A stretch of 64,000 nucleotides of DNA from VFMC01 sp963791635. Lineage in GTDB: Bacteria; Actinomycetota; Acidimicrobiia; Acidimicrobiales; Ilumatobacteraceae. Of the stretch, positions 18,066 to 26,888 are shown piece after piece. The notes beneath the pieces were generated by a model. That model did not search any database, was not told the origin of the DNA, and saw nothing but the letters and a program-made list of their open reading frames with translations. The stretch lies in the NCBI GenBank assembly GCA_963791635.1, contig CAWBTC010000017.1, forward strand, positions 682,001-746,000, given 5' to 3'. The position numbers were made by a program, and so were the translations under genes. Each line of letters starts with the position of its first letter. Within the stretch, counting starts at the first letter, position 1.

Positions 18066-18766
18066 CGGCCGTCCCATCGTTCGAGCCGCCGGCGACCGGT
18101 CGCCACCGCCACCGCAGCGATGATCGTGACCACCAACGCTGCCACCTGTCCGCTCGGACCGAACGGCGCCGCCGCGTCGTCTGCGAGTTGGGCCACGAGC
18201 ACGACGAGCACCAACCAAGCCGACGCGGTGGCGCCGGCAGCGGTGCGCATGCCGACGCGGCTCCCGAGCGCGAGGGTGGCCGACGTGGTCGCCAACGACG
18301 GCAACAGCCATGCGAGGCGCAGCCATCCCGCCGACGGTGCGAGCATCACGCCGAGCGACGTGAGCGCGGCCCCGGCGACCAGGACCGTCATCGACCGAAG
18401 CAGGACGAGTCGGAGCCCCGACAGCGGTGCTGCGACGGAGACCTCGTGGGCGTGGTCGGCATGTGGGCCGTAGGCGAGGGCGACACCGGCGACCGGCACG
18501 AGCGGGGCGAGCGTGAGGAGCACCGCGAGCCGGCTTGCGTCGTTCCAGGACGCATCGCCGACGGAGATGGCGAACAGCAGCACGAGCCCCACGGACACGA
18601 ACCAGGCGAGTCGCAGCGCAGGCGTGGCCGACACGAGTCGGGCCGTCGGCTCGGGCACGTGCAGTCGCAACAGGACACGCTCGAGCCGACTGCGCGGTGG
18701 GGCGCTGATCTCGCCCATCACCACATCGAGGTTGTGGGTGAGGCGAGCGTCGAGGTCGGGGATCAT
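18062..18766 (-). CDS. ABC-2-like membrane protein
   Basis: This 234-aa integral membrane protein has about six hydrophobic segments (for example LAWFVSVGLVLLFAISV, LAVLLTLAPLVPVAGVALAY, VAALVVTIIAAVAVA). The N-terminal 60 residues are cytoplasmic and charged. It is the likely permease for the downstream ATPase. It overlaps both neighbours by 4 bp (ATGA). No family motif beyond topology is visible. Confidence 0.8.
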   Translation of the reverse strand: MIPDLDARLTHNLDVVMGEISAPPRSRLERVLLRLHVPEPTARLVSATPALRLAWFVSVGLVLLFAISVGDASWNDASRLAVLLTLAPLVPVAGVALAYGPHADHAHEVSVAAPLSGLRLVLLRSMTVLVAGAALTSLGVMLAPSAGWLRLAWLLPSLATTSATLALGSRVGMRTAAGATASAWLVLVVLVAQLADDAAAPFGPSGQVAALVVTIIAAVAVATGRRRLERWDGR

Positions 18767-19299
18767 CGGAGGTCCTCCTGCAGCAGGTGGCGGGCGCGGG
18801 CGAGGCGGCTCTTCACGGTTCCCTGAGGGATGCCGAGCAGCACGGCCGCCTCGGTGGTGGTGAGCCCGTCGAGGTACACGGCGCGCACGACGTCGTGGAG
18901 ATCGGCCGGAAGGCCGCCGAGCAGCGCGTGAGCGGGCGTCCCCGGCGCCGGGAGTGGTTCGGGCTCGGGCAGGTTGGCCATCGGTCTCGGTGCGGGTCGG
19001 CGACGCAGTTGGTCGATGAGCTTGCGCAGCGCGATCGTCCACAACCATGCGGCTACTTCGCCGCCGGTGTCGCGGTAGGTGCCCGCCGAGCGCCACACGG
19101 CGACGAAGGTGTCCTGCAGCGCAGTGTCGACGAGGTCCGGGTCACCACACCGGCGGTGCAGGCGCGTCATCAGCAGTCGCGCGTGTCGGTGGTAGAGCGT
19201 CTCGAGCGCGTGACGGTCGCCGCCGGCGATCGCGGCGACCACCATCGCATCCGAGCGTTCGAGGTCCACCCGCACCAGCGTGTCAGCCCGTCGGCTCAT
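18763..19299 (-). CDS. ECF-type RNA polymerase sigma factor
   Basis: This sigma-70 family, group 4 protein has 178 aa. Region 2 is ALETLYHRHARLLMTRLHRRCGD to DTFVAVWRSAGTYRDTGGEVAAWLWTIALRKLIDQLRRR. Region 4 has the HTH in DGLTTTEAAVLLGIPQGTVKSRLARARHLLQ. The start is the ATG giving MSRRADTLVRV. The following membrane protein begins with a soluble 60-aa region where an anti-sigma factor would sit in many operons, but no zinc anti-sigma motif (HxxxCxxC) is seen. It overlaps the sterol desaturase gene by 17 bp. Confidence 0.88.
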   Translation of the reverse strand: MSRRADTLVRVDLERSDAMVVAAIAGGDRHALETLYHRHARLLMTRLHRRCGDPDLVDTALQDTFVAVWRSAGTYRDTGGEVAAWLWTIALRKLIDQLRRRPAPRPMANLPEPEPLPAPGTPAHALLGGLPADLHDVVRAVYLDGLTTTEAAVLLGIPQGTVKSRLARARHLLQEDLR

Positions 19300-20281
19300 C
19301 AGCGGGGACTCCTGCGACTCGTCCGCCTCCACGTGCCACGCGTTCCCTGCGGAACGGGTACAGGAGCTGGCGGCCGATCGACAGTGGTACCGGCTCGTCC
19401 ACGCCATAGCGCTGAGGGCCGGGGCCATGAGGCACGCGAAAGGTGCCGAACAGAACGTCCCAGACCGGGAGCAGGGTGCTGAAGTTCGTGTTGATCGCCT
19501 CGGGCTCGTTCGCGTGGTGCCAGTGGTGGAAGTCGGGTGTGAGCACGAGGTACCGCAGCTTGCGCAGTCGCCACCGCACGTTCAGGTGTGCCCAGATGCC
19601 GACGACGAACTGCAGCACGGCCAGGACACCCGTGATCTGAGGGTCGAAGCCTGCGGCCAGAACGAACGCGAACGCGGGGGCGATGAATGCGCCATCGAGC
19701 GGGTGGTTGCGGAATCCCGACACCCAATCGAGGTGGCGGGTGGAGTGATGGATCGCATGGAATCGCCAGAACAGCGGCACCGTGTGACTCCAGCGGTGGG
19801 TCCAGTAGATGAGCATGTCGAACAACAGGATCCCGACGGTGGTGCGCAGCCAGCTCGGCATCATTGACACCAACGGCCGAAAGGCCATGCCAGGCAGCCA
19901 CGCCAGCGACAGGATGCCCAGCGCCACGGCTGCCACGAGACCGATGAACTGCAGGACCGGGGTCGCCACCGCGTACGTGAGGTCGGTGCGCAGCGCCAGC
20001 CGCCGGATCGGCACCGGGTGCCGCCGCCAGAACCGTTCGAGCGGCCAGGAGATCACGAACAGCACGGCGATCGCGCCCACCGCGGTGTTGCCGATCGAGA
20101 TGCTGGCGACGCCGATGGCGGCGCCGACGATCGTGAGCAGGAGGGTGCGCCGCGTACGCGGGGAACGACGCCGGGCATCGGGGTGCGGCGCCGGCCATGC
20201 CGCAGTCGGTTGATGCACCGGTTGATGCACCGGTTGATGCACCGGTTGATGCACCGGTTGATCGAGGAGGGAGATGCTCAT
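19283..20281 (-). CDS. Sterol desaturase/fatty acid hydroxylase family membrane protein
   Basis: This di-iron membrane oxygenase of the fatty acid hydroxylase superfamily has 332 aa. The three His clusters are HRWSH, HAIHHS and HHWHHA, spaced as in the family, between several hydrophobic segments. The N-terminus carries QPVH repeated in tandem, encoded by a 12-bp repeat, before basic residues and the first membrane segment. It hydroxylates or desaturates a lipid; the substrate is unknown. It starts at ATG, followed on the opposite strand by the monooxygenase gene. Confidence 0.88.
   Translation of the reverse strand: MSISLLDQPVHQPVHQPVHQPVHQPTAAWPAPHPDARRRSPRTRRTLLLTIVGAAIGVASISIGNTAVGAIAVLFVISWPLERFWRRHPVPIRRLALRTDLTYAVATPVLQFIGLVAAVALGILSLAWLPGMAFRPLVSMMPSWLRTTVGILLFDMLIYWTHRWSHTVPLFWRFHAIHHSTRHLDWVSGFRNHPLDGAFIAPAFAFVLAAGFDPQITGVLAVLQFVVGIWAHLNVRWRLRKLRYLVLTPDFHHWHHANEPEAINTNFSTLLPVWDVLFGTFRVPHGPGPQRYGVDEPVPLSIGRQLLYPFRRERVARGGGRVAGVPADEPTG
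20213..20260. repeat. 12-bp in-frame tandem repeat (QPVH)
   Basis: Four copies of a 12-bp unit (GATGCACCGGTT) lie in the 5' end of the sterol desaturase gene. They encode repeated QPVH, and the repeat length keeps the frame. Confidence 0.9.
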
Positions 20282-20332
20282 GCCGTCGTTAACGAGACCC
20301 GGGGCGCGATCGGTTCATGCCATCGTGAGCAG

Positions 20333-20797
20333 ATGAAGGATCCGACCTCCCCTCCGGCCCCACATGTGACGCCGGTGCCGGCTCCCCCTCCCGCACCGTT
20401 GTTCGCCGAGCCGTACGTGGCGGTGATCTTCACGAGCGTTCGTGCCGCAGGTGATGGCCCCGACGACAACCCCGGTCACGACAACCCCGGTCACGACAAC
20501 CCCGGTCACGACAACCCCGGTCACGCCGACGCCGAGGGCTATGCGGCGATGGCCGGCCGGATGGACTCCCTTGCCCGCGAGCAGCCCGGCTACCTGGGCA
20601 TCGAGTCGGCCCGCGGCGCGGACGGCCTCGGCATCACCGTGAGCTACTGGGCCACCGAGGCCGACGCGGTCGCATGGAAGCAGGTGACCGAGCACCTCGG
20701 TGCCCAGCGCCTCGGGCGCGAGCGGTGGTATCAGCACTACGTCACGCGGATCGCCGTCGTCTCCCGCTCATACGCCTGGCAGCGCGAGAGCCGCTGA
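20333..20797 (+). CDS. Antibiotic biosynthesis monooxygenase (ABM) family protein with DNPGH repeats
   Basis: This small 154-aa protein of the ABM ferredoxin-like fold has PYVAVIFTSVRA, then EGYAAMAGRMDSLAREQPGYLG, ISVSY-type strand GITVSYWATEADAVAWK and RERWYQHYVTRIAVVSRSYAW, as in the YqjZ group of unknown monooxygenase-like proteins. Between the first strand and the first helix is an insertion of four DNPGH units, encoded by a 15-bp tandem repeat at about 20466-20524, where homologues have a short loop. The Pro-rich N-terminus is probably disordered. It starts at ATG 20333. Confidence 0.8.
   Translation: MKDPTSPPAPHVTPVPAPPPAPLFAEPYVAVIFTSVRAAGDGPDDNPGHDNPGHDNPGHDNPGHADAEGYAAMAGRMDSLAREQPGYLGIESARGADGLGITVSYWATEADAVAWKQVTEHLGAQRLGRERWYQHYVTRIAVVSRSYAWQRESR
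20466..20524 (+). repeat. 15-bp in-frame tandem repeat (DNPGH)
   Basis: Four near-perfect copies of the 15-bp unit GACAACCCCGGTCAC lie inside the ABM-family gene. They encode DNPGH four times and keep the frame. Confidence 0.9.
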
Positions 20798-20844
20798 CCG
20801 CCGACCGACCAGGGGTCACCTCGGCGCGAGGTACGGTCGCTGCC

Positions 20845-21501
20845 ATGACGATCGACCAAGCCGCCGCCGACAAGCTCCTCACCACGACGCGCTCGGTGCG
20901 CAAGCGCCTCGACCTCACGAGGCCGGTGCCGATGAGGCTCATCGACGAGTGCATCGAGGTGGCCATGCAGGCACCGACAGGGACGAACGCCCAGAACTGG
21001 TCGTTCATGGTCGTGACCGACCCAGCGAAGAAGGCGGCGATCGCCGACTTCTATCGGCGCGGCGGCGAGGTGATGAGCGGCCAGGGGTATCCGCCGCCCC
21101 TGCCCGAGGGCGACCCGCGCGAGCACGTCATGCCGAAGGTGATGGAGAGCGCCGCCTACCTCGGTGGGGTGCTCGACCAGGTGCCGGTCTTCGTCATCCC
21201 GTGCGTGCAGGGCAGGATGGAGAAGGTGCCGATGATCGTCGCCCAGGCCTCCACCTATGGCTCCATCCTCCCGGCCGCATGGAGCTTCATGCTCGCCGCG
21301 CGCGCCCGCGGGCTCGGCACTGCGTGGACGACGATCCATCTCTTCTTCCACGACGAGGTGAGCGAGCTGTTGGGCATCCCACCGGAGTGGACGCAGACGG
21401 CGCTGTTCCCCGTGGCGTACTACACCGGCGATGACTTCAGGCCTGCGCACCGCCTGCCGGCGGCGTCGATGATCCACCGGGACACCTGGGGCGCCCACTG
21501 A
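20845..21501 (+). CDS. Nitroreductase family protein
   Basis: This FMN-dependent nitroreductase-like oxidoreductase has 218 aa, starting at the ATG giving MTIDQAAADKLL. It shows TTRSVRKRLDLTRPVP, the FMN-contact AMQAPTGTNAQNWSFMVVTD and the later GLGTAWTTIHLF. It overlaps the following ligase gene by TGATG, opening an operon of nitroreductase, MatB-like ligase, amidase and possibly the VOC gene. Confidence 0.87.
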   Translation: MTIDQAAADKLLTTTRSVRKRLDLTRPVPMRLIDECIEVAMQAPTGTNAQNWSFMVVTDPAKKAAIADFYRRGGEVMSGQGYPPPLPEGDPREHVMPKVMESAAYLGGVLDQVPVFVIPCVQGRMEKVPMIVAQASTYGSILPAAWSFMLAARARGLGTAWTTIHLFFHDEVSELLGIPPEWTQTALFPVAYYTGDDFRPAHRLPAASMIHRDTWGAH

Positions 21502-22971
21502 TGACTTCGCCGTCGCCCGGTACCTTGCGCGAGTTGCTCGCTGCGGTGCACGGGGACAACGAGCGGCCGTTCCTGCTCAACGTCGACGGTGAGGTGATGC
21601 ACACCTACTCCGACGCAGCGTGCCGGTCCGCGCAGCTCGCACACGCCCTCGCCGCACGCGGGGCAGCCCCCGGTGAACGGGTGGCGATGCAGGTGGCCAA
21701 GTCGGCCGAGGCGATCATGGTCTACCTCGCCTGCCGCGCGTGCCGGGTACGTCCTCCTCCCGATCAACACCGGTTACACGGCCGACGAGGTGGCGTATCT
21801 CGTGGGTGACGCGGAGCCGGTCGTGGTGCTCGACGATGCCGCGCTCGTGGCGCTCGGCGTCGACGCGGATGCGATGCCCACGTCGTTCGAAGACCACGTC
21901 GCGACTCCTGACGAGCTGGCCGCGATCCTGTACACGAGTGGCACGACGGGAAAGCCGAAAGGGGCGATGCTCTCGCAGCGCAACCTGGCATCGAACTCGG
22001 CCACGCTCGCCCACCTCTGGGGCATGGGCGACGGCGATGTCTTGCTGCACGCGCTCCCGATCTTCCACACCCACGGGCTGTTCGTCGCCACCAATTGCTC
22101 GATCGCGAACAGCTCTCCGATGGTGTTCCTGGACAGGTTCGACGTCGAGGAGGTGTTGCGCGCCCTGCCGCGTTGCACGGTGATGATGGGCGTGCCGACC
22201 TTCTACACGCGGCTGCTCGCACACCCCGGGTTCGGGCCCGACGTGTGTTCGTCGATGCGGCTGTTCATCAGTGGTTCGGCTCCGCTGCCCGCATCGGTGC
22301 ACGACGACTTCCGTGCCCGGACGGGCTTCGCGATCCTCGAGCGCTACGGCATGACCGAGACATCGATGCTCACCAGCAACCCCCTCGACGGTGAGCGTCG
22401 CGCCGGCACGGTGGGATTCGCGCTGCCCGACGTGGAGGTGCGCGTCGCGGGTGACGGCGGCGTGCTCGTCGCCGGCGAGGTGGGAGGCATCGAGGTCGGA
22501 GGCATCGAGGTGCGCGGTCCGAACGTGTTCGGTGGGTACTGGCGACGGCCAGAGCTCACTGCCACCGAGTTCACCACCGACGGATGGTTCCGTACCGGTG
22601 ACCTGGGCACGTTCGACGCCGACGGCTATCTGCACATCGTCGGACGCTCGAAGGACCTGATCATCAGTGGCGGCCTGAACGTGTACCCGAAGGAGATCGA
22701 AGACGTCATCGATGGAATCGACGGCGTGCTCGAAACAGCGGTGGTCGGTGTGCCCGACGCTGACTTCGGCGAGGCTGTCGTTGCGATCGTGGTGGCCGCA
22801 CCGGGGGCCGAGCTCGACGCTGCGTCGGTGCGGGCCGAGTCTCGTGAGCACCTGGCGTCGTTCAAGGTGCCCAGGCGCGTGCACGTGGTCGATGCGCTGC
22901 CGCGCAATGCGATGGGCAAGGTGGAAAAGGCCGTGCTGCGACGGCAGTTCGAAACGGGAGATGGGTCATGA
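21501..22971 (+). CDS. Malonyl-CoA synthetase (MatB)-like acyl-CoA ligase, split by a +1 frameshift
   Basis: This adenylate-forming CoA ligase is about 489 aa when repaired. Motifs are AILYTSGTTGKPKGAMLSQRNL, the MatB-like LPIFHTHGLFVATNC, ERYGMTETSML, the hinge GWFRTGDLGTFDADGYLHIVGRSKDLIISGG and the catalytic Lys in NAMGKVEK. The first frame is good up to MVYLAC, then reads nonsense. The true frame resumes one nucleotide later (RAGYVLLPINTGYTADE), with the break at about 21735-21742. Malonate or methylmalonate activation is likely from the MatB-like features. The next gene, an amidase, overlaps it by ATGA. Confidence 0.82.
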
Positions 22972-24392
22972 CCGAGCTGTGGCGCCGATCGGCGGTCGAC
23001 CTCGCGGGCTTGATGTCGAGCGGTCAGGTGTCGGCGCGCGAGCTGCTCGCCGCGCACCTCGCTCGTATCGACGAGGTGAACCCGACTGTGAACGCGATCG
23101 TCACCTTCGCCATCGACCGCGCCCACGAAGACGCTGCCCGGGCAGACGCCGCGCACGCACGCGGCACGTCGCTCGGCGTGCTGCACGGCCTGCCGATCGC
23201 GCACAAGGACCTCGCCGAGACCGCCGGCATCCGCACCACCATGGGCTCACCGATCCTGGCCGACAACGTGCCGGTAGCGGATGAGCTGATGATCGAGCGC
23301 CTTCGCGCCGCCGGTTGCGTCACCCTGGGCAAGACGAACACGCCCGAGTTCGGTGCCGGCTCGCACACGTTCAACCCGCTCTTCGGCGCGACTCGCAACC
23401 CGCACGACCCGTCGCGTTCGGCTGGCGGATCGAGCGGCGGTGCGGCCGCGGCGCTGGCGAGTGGCATGGTGCCGATCGCCGATGGGAGCGACCTCGGTGG
23501 GTCGTTGCGGAATCCGGCATCGTTCTGCGGTGTCGTCGGCCTGAGGCCCACGCCCGGGACGGTGCCGAGCTGGCCGTCGAGCGATCCGTGGGATCCGCTC
23601 GCCACCGAGGGACCGATGGGACGATGCGCGGCCGACGTCGCACTGCTGCTCGGAGCGATCGCCGGGCCGCATCCGAACGTTCCCCTGCGCGGGTCGGCCG
23701 GCCCGTTCGGTCCGCTCGATCGATCGCTGGCAGGCCTGCGAATTGCGTGGTCGCCCGATGCCGGCGGGTTGCCCGTTGAGCGTGCGGTGAAGCAGGCGCT
23801 TGCCGGTGTTCCCGCGCGGCTCGGGGCGCATGGGTGTCTGGTCGCCGATGCGTTCCCCGATCTGCGCGATGCCCAACGCATCTTCCAGACGCTGCGCGCC
23901 GTGGGGTTCGAGCGTTCCCTCGGCGGGTTGTTCGACCGTCGGCCCGACGACTTGAAGGACACGATTCGCTGGAACGTCGAACTGGCCCGTCGGTTGACGG
24001 CAGCCGATGTGGGCGTGGCGCTGCGCGAACGGGGAGCGCTGCAGGAGCGGGTGCGACGCTTCTTCGAGCGCTACGACGTGATCGCGCTCCCGACCGTGCA
24101 GGTGGTGCCGTTCCCCGTCGAGCTCGACTGGGTGCGCGAGATCGAGGAAACGTCCCTCGACAACTACCTGCAGTGGATGCAGAGTTGTACCGACATCACG
24201 GTGACCGGATGCCCTGCGATCTCGGTGCCGGCCGGGTTCACGCCCGAGGGTCTCCCGGTCGGCCTGCAGCTCGTGGCTCCACCCGGCGCGGAGCTCCTGT
24301 TGCTCCAGATCGCACACGCGTTGGATCATGATGGCGCTCCGGGTGCTCCCTCACGGGCTCCAGCAGCGGGAGGAACCACACTGGTGGCGTGA
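22968..24392 (+). CDS. Amidase (amidase signature family)
   Basis: This Ser-cisSer-Lys amidase has 474 aa. The catalytic Lys is in GLPIAHKDLAETAG, the cis-Ser in the signature RSAGGSSGGAAAALASGMVPIADGSD and the nucleophile Ser in GGSLRNPASFCG. It has full family length and starts at ATG overlapping the ligase stop. Substrates in this family range from aryl amides to malonamide derivatives. The neighbour being MatB-like makes malonamate or malonamide hydrolysis conceivable, but this is speculation. Confidence 0.9.
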   Translation: MTELWRRSAVDLAGLMSSGQVSARELLAAHLARIDEVNPTVNAIVTFAIDRAHEDAARADAAHARGTSLGVLHGLPIAHKDLAETAGIRTTMGSPILADNVPVADELMIERLRAAGCVTLGKTNTPEFGAGSHTFNPLFGATRNPHDPSRSAGGSSGGAAAALASGMVPIADGSDLGGSLRNPASFCGVVGLRPTPGTVPSWPSSDPWDPLATEGPMGRCAADVALLLGAIAGPHPNVPLRGSAGPFGPLDRSLAGLRIAWSPDAGGLPVERAVKQALAGVPARLGAHGCLVADAFPDLRDAQRIFQTLRAVGFERSLGGLFDRRPDDLKDTIRWNVELARRLTAADVGVALRERGALQERVRRFFERYDVIALPTVQVVPFPVELDWVREIEETSLDNYLQWMQSCTDITVTGCPAISVPAGFTPEGLPVGLQLVAPPGAELLLLQIAHALDHDGAPGAPSRAPAAGGTTLVA

Positions 24393-24478
24393 GCGGTTCC
24401 GTCCTCGGGATCGTGTGCACTCATCAGCTCAGCTCGGTTGTCCAGCTCGGCTCCCGAGCCCGACGAAAGGAAACCAAC

Positions 24479-24829
24479 ATGACCGTCACGATCGCCCACA
24501 TCACCTTCGACTGCGTCGACGCGGCACGACTCGCTCGCTTCTGGGCGGATGCACTCGGCCGTCCGGTCGACGAGGACGCTCAGCCGTTCTTCGCGTCGAT
24601 CGGCTTCCCCGCACAACCCGGGCAGCAGGCATTGCTGTTCCTCCAAGTGCCCGAGGGCAAGACCACGAAGAACCGCATGCACATCGACCTCACCGCCAGC
24701 GGTGACCGAGCGGCAGAAGTGGCCCGCCTCGTCGGTCTCGGAGCGACCGAGGTCGGCGATCACGACGAGTGGGGCCACCGGTGGACCGTGATGAACGACC
24801 CAGAGGGCAACGAGTTCTGCGTCGCGTGA
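24479..24829 (+). CDS. VOC/glyoxalase-like protein
   Basis: This 116-aa vicinal-oxygen-chelate fold protein of the Glyoxalase_6 type begins MTVTIAHITFDCVDAARLARFWADALG and ends WTVMNDPEGNEFCVA. The start ATG has the ribosome-binding site GAAAGGA upstream. It is a single domain, so it should act as a dimer. Function unknown; this family includes resistance and isomerase proteins. Confidence 0.85.
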   Translation: MTVTIAHITFDCVDAARLARFWADALGRPVDEDAQPFFASIGFPAQPGQQALLFLQVPEGKTTKNRMHIDLTASGDRAAEVARLVGLGATEVGDHDEWGHRWTVMNDPEGNEFCVA

Positions 24830-24848
24830 TCGGGCGTACGCTCGGCGC

Positions 24849-25172
24849 ATGAGCATCGCCGTGCCGCTGGACGACTTGGGCAACAAGCTGGAGGAGTTCG
24901 CCTGGGGCTATCTCGTCACGGTCCGCGACGATGGCCGTCCCCAGACGGTGGCGGTGCCAACCCGGTACGCGGACGGTGTGCTCACTGCGAGTGTGGGGAA
25001 GGGCACGGCGGCCAACGTCGTGGCGAGACCGAACATCACCGTCGTGTTCCCGGGCGCGACGGGCGAGGCGATGAGCCTCATCGTCGACGGTGACGCCCGA
25101 ATGATCAGCGAGCACGTGGAGATCACGCCGACGTGGGCGGTGCTCCACCGTGCGGCACTCGGCCGCGACTGA
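24849..25172 (+). CDS. Pyridoxamine 5'-phosphate oxidase-like FMN-binding split-barrel protein
   Basis: This short 107-aa PPOX-fold protein has FAWGYLVTVRDDGRPQTVAVPTRYADGVLTASVG, then NITVVFPGATGEAMSLIVDGDARMI. It probably binds FMN or F420 and may be a small reductase or a pyridoxamine-oxidase-like protein. It lies 19 bp downstream of the VOC gene in the same direction and ends before a strong hairpin shared with the convergent SDR gene. Confidence 0.8.
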   Translation: MSIAVPLDDLGNKLEEFAWGYLVTVRDDGRPQTVAVPTRYADGVLTASVGKGTAANVVARPNITVVFPGATGEAMSLIVDGDARMISEHVEITPTWAVLHRAALGRD

Positions 25173-25228
25173 GCGCGGTTCGAAGCGGACCAGCAGCGGC
25201 TCGCCGACCATGACTCGTCCGCTTCAGC

Positions 25229-25269
25229 GCTCTGACGCTCCGGAGCTCCGAGGCTCCGGAGCTCAGAGC
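25229..25269. terminator. Hairpin between convergent genes
   Basis: GCTCTGA at 25229-25235 pairs with TCAGAGC at 25263-25269, and GCTCCGGAG pairs with CTCCGGAGC inside it, separated by one bulged base. The 3' arm includes the SDR stop codon. It probably ends both transcripts; no U tract follows. Confidence 0.65.
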
Positions 25270-26138
25270 CTCAGTTCGAGGCCGAAGCCGGCCGTGAACG
25301 CGTCGTAGTACGCATCGTCGTCGACGTGGTCACCGAGTGACACCCATTGCTCGTCGGTCATCGCGGCCCGGCCGGCGATCAGCTCGTTGCCTCCCCACGA
25401 GACGGGGTAACGGAGCTTCGGCTCGTCGGTGGTGACTGCGTGGTGGATGACGGCGCCCACCTCGAAAGGATCGGTGGCATTGGCCATGCCGGCGGCGTAG
25501 AACTGGAACAGCCGCCGATACGCAGCGTCGTACGCACCGCTCTGGTTCGGGGCATCGATGTTCTTCGCGAAGATCGCGCTCTTCGTCACGCCGGGCTCGA
25601 CGATCACCACGCGGATGCCGAACGGGGCGAGCTCCTGGGCGAGACCCTCGCTCATGCCCTCCAACGCCCACTTCGATGCCACGTACGAGGTCTGGGCAAG
25701 GGCGGCCATCCGCCCGGCGATCGAGGTGATGTTCACGATCGCGCCGCGGCGGCGGGCGCGCATGCCGGGAACCACCTGCTGGAGGCAGCGCACCGCGCCG
25801 CACAGGTTCACGTTCATCACGTCGAGGTACACCGAGGGAGGGCACTCCTCGGCCACGGCGTTGCCGCCCACGCCGGCATTGTTCACGAGCACATCGACGA
25901 TCCCGTCGGTGGCTTCGAGGATCCCCGCGAAGCCGGCCTTCACCGAGTCGTCGTCGGCGATGTCGAGCTCCACCAGATCGATCGCTACACCGGCGTCTTC
26001 GGCCATCGCCCGGAGCTTGGTCGTCTTCGACAGGCTGCGGACCGTGCCGTACACGGTGTGGCCCTGTGCGGCGAGGTGGATGGCGGTTGCGCGGCCGATG
26101 CCGCTGTTTGCACCGGTGACGACGGAGATCGTGCTCAT
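25263..26138 (-). CDS. Short-chain dehydrogenase/reductase (classical SDR)
   Basis: This NAD(P)-dependent oxidoreductase has 291 aa. The cofactor motif is VTGANSGIGRATA, followed by LVNNAGVGG, the catalytic Ser in NITSIAGRMA and YVASK (YxxxK). The C-terminal tail (about 220-291) is longer than the basic SDR core. TVRSLSKTTKL after the second strand suggests NADP preference. Substrate unknown. Confidence 0.9.
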   Translation of the reverse strand: MSTISVVTGANSGIGRATAIHLAAQGHTVYGTVRSLSKTTKLRAMAEDAGVAIDLVELDIADDDSVKAGFAGILEATDGIVDVLVNNAGVGGNAVAEECPPSVYLDVMNVNLCGAVRCLQQVVPGMRARRRGAIVNITSIAGRMAALAQTSYVASKWALEGMSEGLAQELAPFGIRVVIVEPGVTKSAIFAKNIDAPNQSGAYDAAYRRLFQFYAAGMANATDPFEVGAVIHHAVTTDEPKLRYPVSWGGNELIAGRAAMTDEQWVSLGDHVDDDAYYDAFTAGFGLELRL

Positions 26139-26159
26139 GGCCGGACATCGTAGGACTGC

Positions 26160-26708
26160 TCATGCAGCGGGTCGGTCGAGATCGTCAGGTGGGACCGTGA
26201 GGTCATCGATCGGGTCGAACTCCTCGAACCAGATGGCGTCGGGATCGCAGGCGATGGCCAGGCTCTGCACCCGCTCGGGATGAGCGAGGATCACGTCCAT
26301 CAGCTGCAGGCCCTGCAGCATGTGGAACCGGCGGAGCGAGTAGTAACCCTGCCGGTGTCGCTCGGGAGGTGGGCCATCGGTGGGTGGCTCGGACACGGCG
26401 ATCGACAGCGTCTGGCAGAACGGCACCTCCAGGGCAGGGAGTTCGAGCCGGCCGACGAAAACCCCGACCGCGGGAGGCGGGTCGATGAGCATCGCAGTCA
26501 CCTGCCTACGGGCGTCGAGCAGCACGAGGACTTCGTTGCTCACCGACCAGTCGGCGACCTCCATCGCAAGTGACGCCGCCTCGCCGAACGAGGGGATCAC
26601 CAGCGGATCGTCGGGCTGGGGCAACCACACCCAGAACTCGTCGGAGTCGTACTCGAGGTGCAGGGCTCGGCGGCGCGAACGCGGCCGACCACGGCGGTGT
26701 GTGGACAT
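26160..26708 (-). CDS. Hypothetical protein
   Basis: I do not recognise this 182-aa protein. After a basic start (MSTHRRGRPRSRRRALHL) comes an acidic, aromatic-rich stretch, then NEVLVLLDARRQVTAMLIDPP, faintly reminiscent of RadC/JAB-type strands. The region HMLQGLQLMDVILAHPERVQSLAIA follows, with a very acidic C-terminus. No membrane segment is visible. The start ATG is chosen because the upstream codons read as basic nonsense. It lies between the SDR and the Sec-GPx genes on the same strand. Confidence 0.6.
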   Translation of the reverse strand: MSTHRRGRPRSRRRALHLEYDSDEFWVWLPQPDDPLVIPSFGEAASLAMEVADWSVSNEVLVLLDARRQVTAMLIDPPPAVGVFVGRLELPALEVPFCQTLSIAVSEPPTDGPPPERHRQGYYSLRRFHMLQGLQLMDVILAHPERVQSLAIACDPDAIWFEEFDPIDDLTVPPDDLDRPAA

Positions 26709-26888
26709 GGTGGTCCTCCCGAACGAAGCGTGTCCCGGCGTGCGCGCGGCACGAGAGACATGGACGGTTCGGGGGAACGCGTGGGGCAACAGAGCCGATC
26801 GCACCATTTCTGGTGGACGTGGCCGTGGACGTGGACGTGGCAGCGGCCGCGGCAGCGGCGATGGGTGATCCGGGGGACCGGATCAGAT
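26709..26888. other. Intergenic low-complexity segment
   Basis: No gene is seen. The segment holds a GTGGACGTGG-type simple repeat (about 26813-26848) and a hairpin that probably ends the glutathione peroxidase transcript. Confidence 0.6.
26865..26884 (-). terminator. Hairpin after the Sec-GPx gene
   Basis: A perfect 8-bp stem, TGATCCGG paired with CCGGATCA, encloses a 4-nt loop and starts 4 nt after the TAG of the glutathione peroxidase gene. There is no clear T tract, so terminator function is inferred from position. Confidence 0.6.

Noticed and set aside
18763..19299. Anti-sigma factor in the sigma/ABC-2 operon
   Set aside because: The next gene has an ABC-2-like topology and no zinc anti-sigma motif, so I do not assign that role.
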